From Pseudonocardia endophytica (GTDB lineage: Bacteria; Actinomycetota; Actinomycetes; Mycobacteriales; Pseudonocardiaceae): a stretch of 64,000 bases of DNA. Each line of letters starts with the position of its first letter. Position 1 is the first letter of the stretch. Below the pieces are notes generated by a model. That model ran no database searches. It had not been told where the DNA came from and saw only the letters and a program-made list of their open reading frames with translations. The DNA is taken from NCBI RefSeq assembly GCF_004339565.1, contig NZ_SMFZ01000001.1:2914001-2978000 (forward strand). The letters are read 5' to 3'. Shown here piece by piece: positions 62,006 to 64,000 of the stretch. Made by a program: the position numbers and the translations under genes.

Positions 62006-64000
62006 TCACCAGGTGTCGACGAACGGCCGGACGTTCCCGGCCTTCACACCGGCGCTGAGCTGCGGAAACGATGCCGCGATCCAGCGCCGGGTGTCGGCCG
62101 GGTCGATCACGTCGTCGATCTCGAACACCTGCGCGGTCGAGACGGCCTTGCCCTTCTCGTACTCGGCCGCGAGGAGCTCGTCGAACAGCGCGGCGGGGTC
62201 GTCCGCGGCGTCCAGCTCCTTCCGGTAACCGAGCCGGACCGCTCCCTCCAGGCCCATCCCGCCGAGCTCCCCGGTCGGCCACGCCACGGCGAACGCGGCC
62301 GCCTTCAGCGATCCGCCGCACATGCCCTGCCCGCCGAGGCCGTAGCACTTGCGCAGGATGACCAACCCGATCGGCACGGACAGGTTCGCCCCGACCGCGA
62401 ACAGCCTGCTGACGTGCCGGACGGCGGCCTGCTCCTCGGACTCGATCCCGACCATGAACCCCGGCGTGTCGCACAGCGAGATCACCGGGAGGCCGAACGC
62501 GTCGCAGAGCTGCAGGAACCGGGCGGCCTTGTCCGCGGCGTCCACGTCGATCGCGCCGCCGAGGTGGGTCGGGTCGTTTGCGATCAGACCCATCGGCCTG
62601 CCCTCGACCCGGACCAGGGCGGTGATCATGGCCGGGGCGAACCCGCGGCGCAGCTCCAGCACGGACCCGACGTCGGCGACCCCGTCGATCGCGACGCGCA
62701 CGTCGTAGACCCGGCGGCGGTTCGGCGGGACGGCGTGGCGCAACGTGCGCGGGTCGGGCGCCTCCCAGTCCGCGACCGGCCCCTGGAAGTACGACAGGTA
62801 CTGCCGCGCGACACGGGTCGCCTCCGCCTCGTCGGGCACCAGCACGTCGACGACGCCGTTCGGGACCTGCGTCGACATCGGACCGACGTCCTCCGGCGCG
62901 ACGACGCCGAGACCACCGCCCTCGATCATGGCCGGACCGCCCATGCCGAGGTTCGCCCCCTCGACGGCGATGATCACGTCGCAGATCCCGGCGAGCGCGG
63001 CGTTGCCCGCGAAGCACCGACCCGCGACGACGCTCACCAGTGGCACCGTCCCGGACAGCTTCGCGACCAGCTCGAACGCAGGGACGTCCAACATGGACGC
63101 CCACGCGCCGTCGGTGTCGCCGGGGCGCCCGCCGCCGCCCTCGGCGTAGACGACGAGCGGCAGTCCGCGCCGCGCGCACAGCTCGAAGATCCGGTCCTTC
63201 TTGCGGTGGTTCGTGGCCCCCTGGGTGCCCGCCAGCACGGAGTAGTCGTAGGCGATGACGGCGACGCGCGCGTTCTCCTCGCCGACGAGGTCCGCGTTGA
63301 CCGTCGCCGTCCCGGCCAGCATGCCGTCGGCCGGTGTGCGTTCGACGAGGTCGTCAAGGCTGCGACGGCGCCGTTGCGCGGCGATCGCGAGCGGTCCGTA
63401 CTCGACGAACGACCCGTCGTCGCAGAGGTCGGCGAGGTTCTCCCGGGCCGTGCGCAGACCGCGCCCGTGCCGCTTCGCGACGGCGTCCGGACGGGCGGCG
63501 TCCAGGCCTCGCTCGTGCCGGGCGCGCACGTCCGCGAGGTCGGCACGGACGGTGTCGAGGTCGACGGCCTCGCCCACGCCATCGGACGTGTCGTCCACTT
63601 CGGATCGATCGAGGACGAGGAGCACCCCGCCCGCGTCGACCGTCTCCGCCGGCGTCACGACGATCTCGGTCACCGTCCCGGAGGACGGTGCCGCGACGAC
63701 GTGCTCCATCTTCATCGCCTCGAGCACGACGAGCGCGGCTCCGGCCGCGACCTTGTCGCCGACCGAGACGTCGACGCTGACGACCGTCCCGGCACCCGCG
63801 GCCCGGACGAGTCCGGCGTCGTCGGGCGATCCGCCGGTCGCATCGCCCGGCCCGGGATCGGTGGAGCCGGGATCGGAGCCGTACCGGCGTGGGCGGTGGG
63901 CCGCACCGATCTCGCCGGCGTGGTCGTCGAGGAACGACGTGGTCAGCTCACCGCGCACGAAGGCGGGAGTCGCGACGATCCCGGCCAGCTCGTCGAGGTT
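62006..64000 (-). CDS. Single-chain acyl-CoA carboxylase: BC end, biotin carrier and carboxyltransferase (5' end missing)
   Basis: The frame is open to the right edge and reads NLDELAGIVATPAF and then GELTTSFLDDH there, the usual C-terminal end of a biotin carboxylase. The gene therefore begins outside the window, although a GTG at 63958 mimics a start. Next come a linker and a biotin-carrier domain with the biotinyl lysine in EAMKMEH. A full carboxyltransferase follows, with N half ATNHRKKDRIFELC and VAGRCFAGNAALAG, and C half SLCDTPGFMVGIESEEQAA and CYGLGGQGMCGG. Separate alpha and beta chains are the rule in actinobacteria, so a fused chain is notable. The acyl-CoA substrate is not visible. 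Confidence 0.9.
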   Translation of the reverse strand, partial: NLDELAGIVATPAFVRGELTTSFLDDHAGEIGAAHRPRRYGSDPGSTDPGPGDATGGSPDDAGLVRAAGAGTVVSVDVSVGDKVAAGAALVVLEAMKMEHVVAAPSSGTVTEIVVTPAETVDAGGVLLVLDRSEVDDTSDGVGEAVDLDTVRADLADVRARHERGLDAARPDAVAKRHGRGLRTARENLADLCDDGSFVEYGPLAIAAQRRRRSLDDLVERTPADGMLAGTATVNADLVGEENARVAVIAYDYSVLAGTQGATNHRKKDRIFELCARRGLPLVVYAEGGGGRPGDTDGAWASMLDVPAFELVAKLSGTVPLVSVVAGRCFAGNAALAGICDVIIAVEGANLGMGGPAMIEGGGLGVVAPEDVGPMSTQVPNGVVDVLVPDEAEATRVARQYLSYFQGPVADWEAPDPRTLRHAVPPNRRRVYDVRVAIDGVADVGSVLELRRGFAPAMITALVRVEGRPMGLIANDPTHLGGAIDVDAADKAARFLQLCDAFGLPVISLCDTPGFMVGIESEEQAAVRHVSRLFAVGANLSVPIGLVILRKCYGLGGQGMCGGSLKAAAFAVAWPTGELGGMGLEGAVRLGYRKELDAADDPAALFDELLAAEYEKGKAVSTAQVFEIDDVIDPADTRRWIAASFPQLSAGVKAGNVRPFVDTW

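Noticed and set aside
63850..63958. GTG at 63958 as the true start of the carboxyltransferase gene
   Set aside because: The frame continues upstream to the window edge with sequence typical of a biotin carboxylase C-terminus, and no ribosome site precedes the GTG.

Overview
The window is very GC-rich actinobacterial DNA, dense with genes that mostly overlap or sit 1-50 bp apart. A mycothiol-ligase (MshC)-like enzyme, a mycofactocin-type SDR, a 13E12/DUF222-HNH gene, a BioQ-type regulator and many steroid or lipid-type acyl-CoA genes point to the Pseudonocardiaceae / Mycobacteriales area. A Pseudonocardia-like genome is my best guess; this is inference from gene content, not a database match. 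I saw no tRNA, rRNA, CRISPR array, prophage or intact insertion sequence.

Left part (1-19 kb). A secreted kelch / galactose-oxidase-like protein runs off the left edge. It is followed by a small zinc-ribbon-like protein, a CBS-pair protein, and an SCP-x thiolase / MaoC / MaoC / SDR operon next to a tandem-TetR regulator and an acyl-CoA synthetase. A conserved GTGAAT-type motif occurs three times around that regulator. Next come a LexA-box-controlled DUF222-HNH protein, a muconolactone-isomerase-like protein and an aldehyde dehydrogenase. A mandelate racemase homologue is divergent from a MarR gene, which overlaps a ClC channel gene. A tandem pair of MetE-like zinc enzymes follows behind a perfect CRP-type palindrome.

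Middle part (19-44 kb). A MacB-like ABC exporter is flanked by two membrane-fusion proteins, one with a huge Gly-rich insert. Then come acyl-CoA dehydrogenase, AraC, amidohydrolase and PucR genes, followed by a catabolic island. The island holds two HsaA-like flavoenzymes, a SnoaL-like protein, a mycofactocin-type SDR, an acyl-CoA ligase, an HpaB-family oxygenase and a large AAA/LuxR regulator. A shared AGGGGGTCCGG motif upstream of both HsaA-like genes suggests one regulon. An orphan PrmB/MimB-type reductase with an Asp23-like partner follows, then a second PucR gene and an epimerase.

Right part (44-64 kb). A complete bioBAFD operon is preceded by a divergent BioQ-like TetR gene with a perfect palindrome over the bioB start. 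After it lie a tendamistat-like small secreted protein, an anchored putative regulator, a membrane protein with a divergent TetR gene and perfect operator, another TetR gene, the MshC-like ligase, an OhrR-like MarR gene with a divergent DUF5313 membrane protein, an ATP-dependent DNA ligase, and a two-component system. Last come an AurF-type diiron oxygenase paired with a ferredoxin/ferredoxin reductase fusion behind two back-to-back palindromes, a secreted GH16 glucanase, and the C-terminal part of a single-chain acyl-CoA carboxylase that runs off the right edge.

Three genes carry expanded low-complexity segments, two of them built from 15-bp (five-residue) units. A dispersed intergenic repeat of about 77 bp occurs twice.
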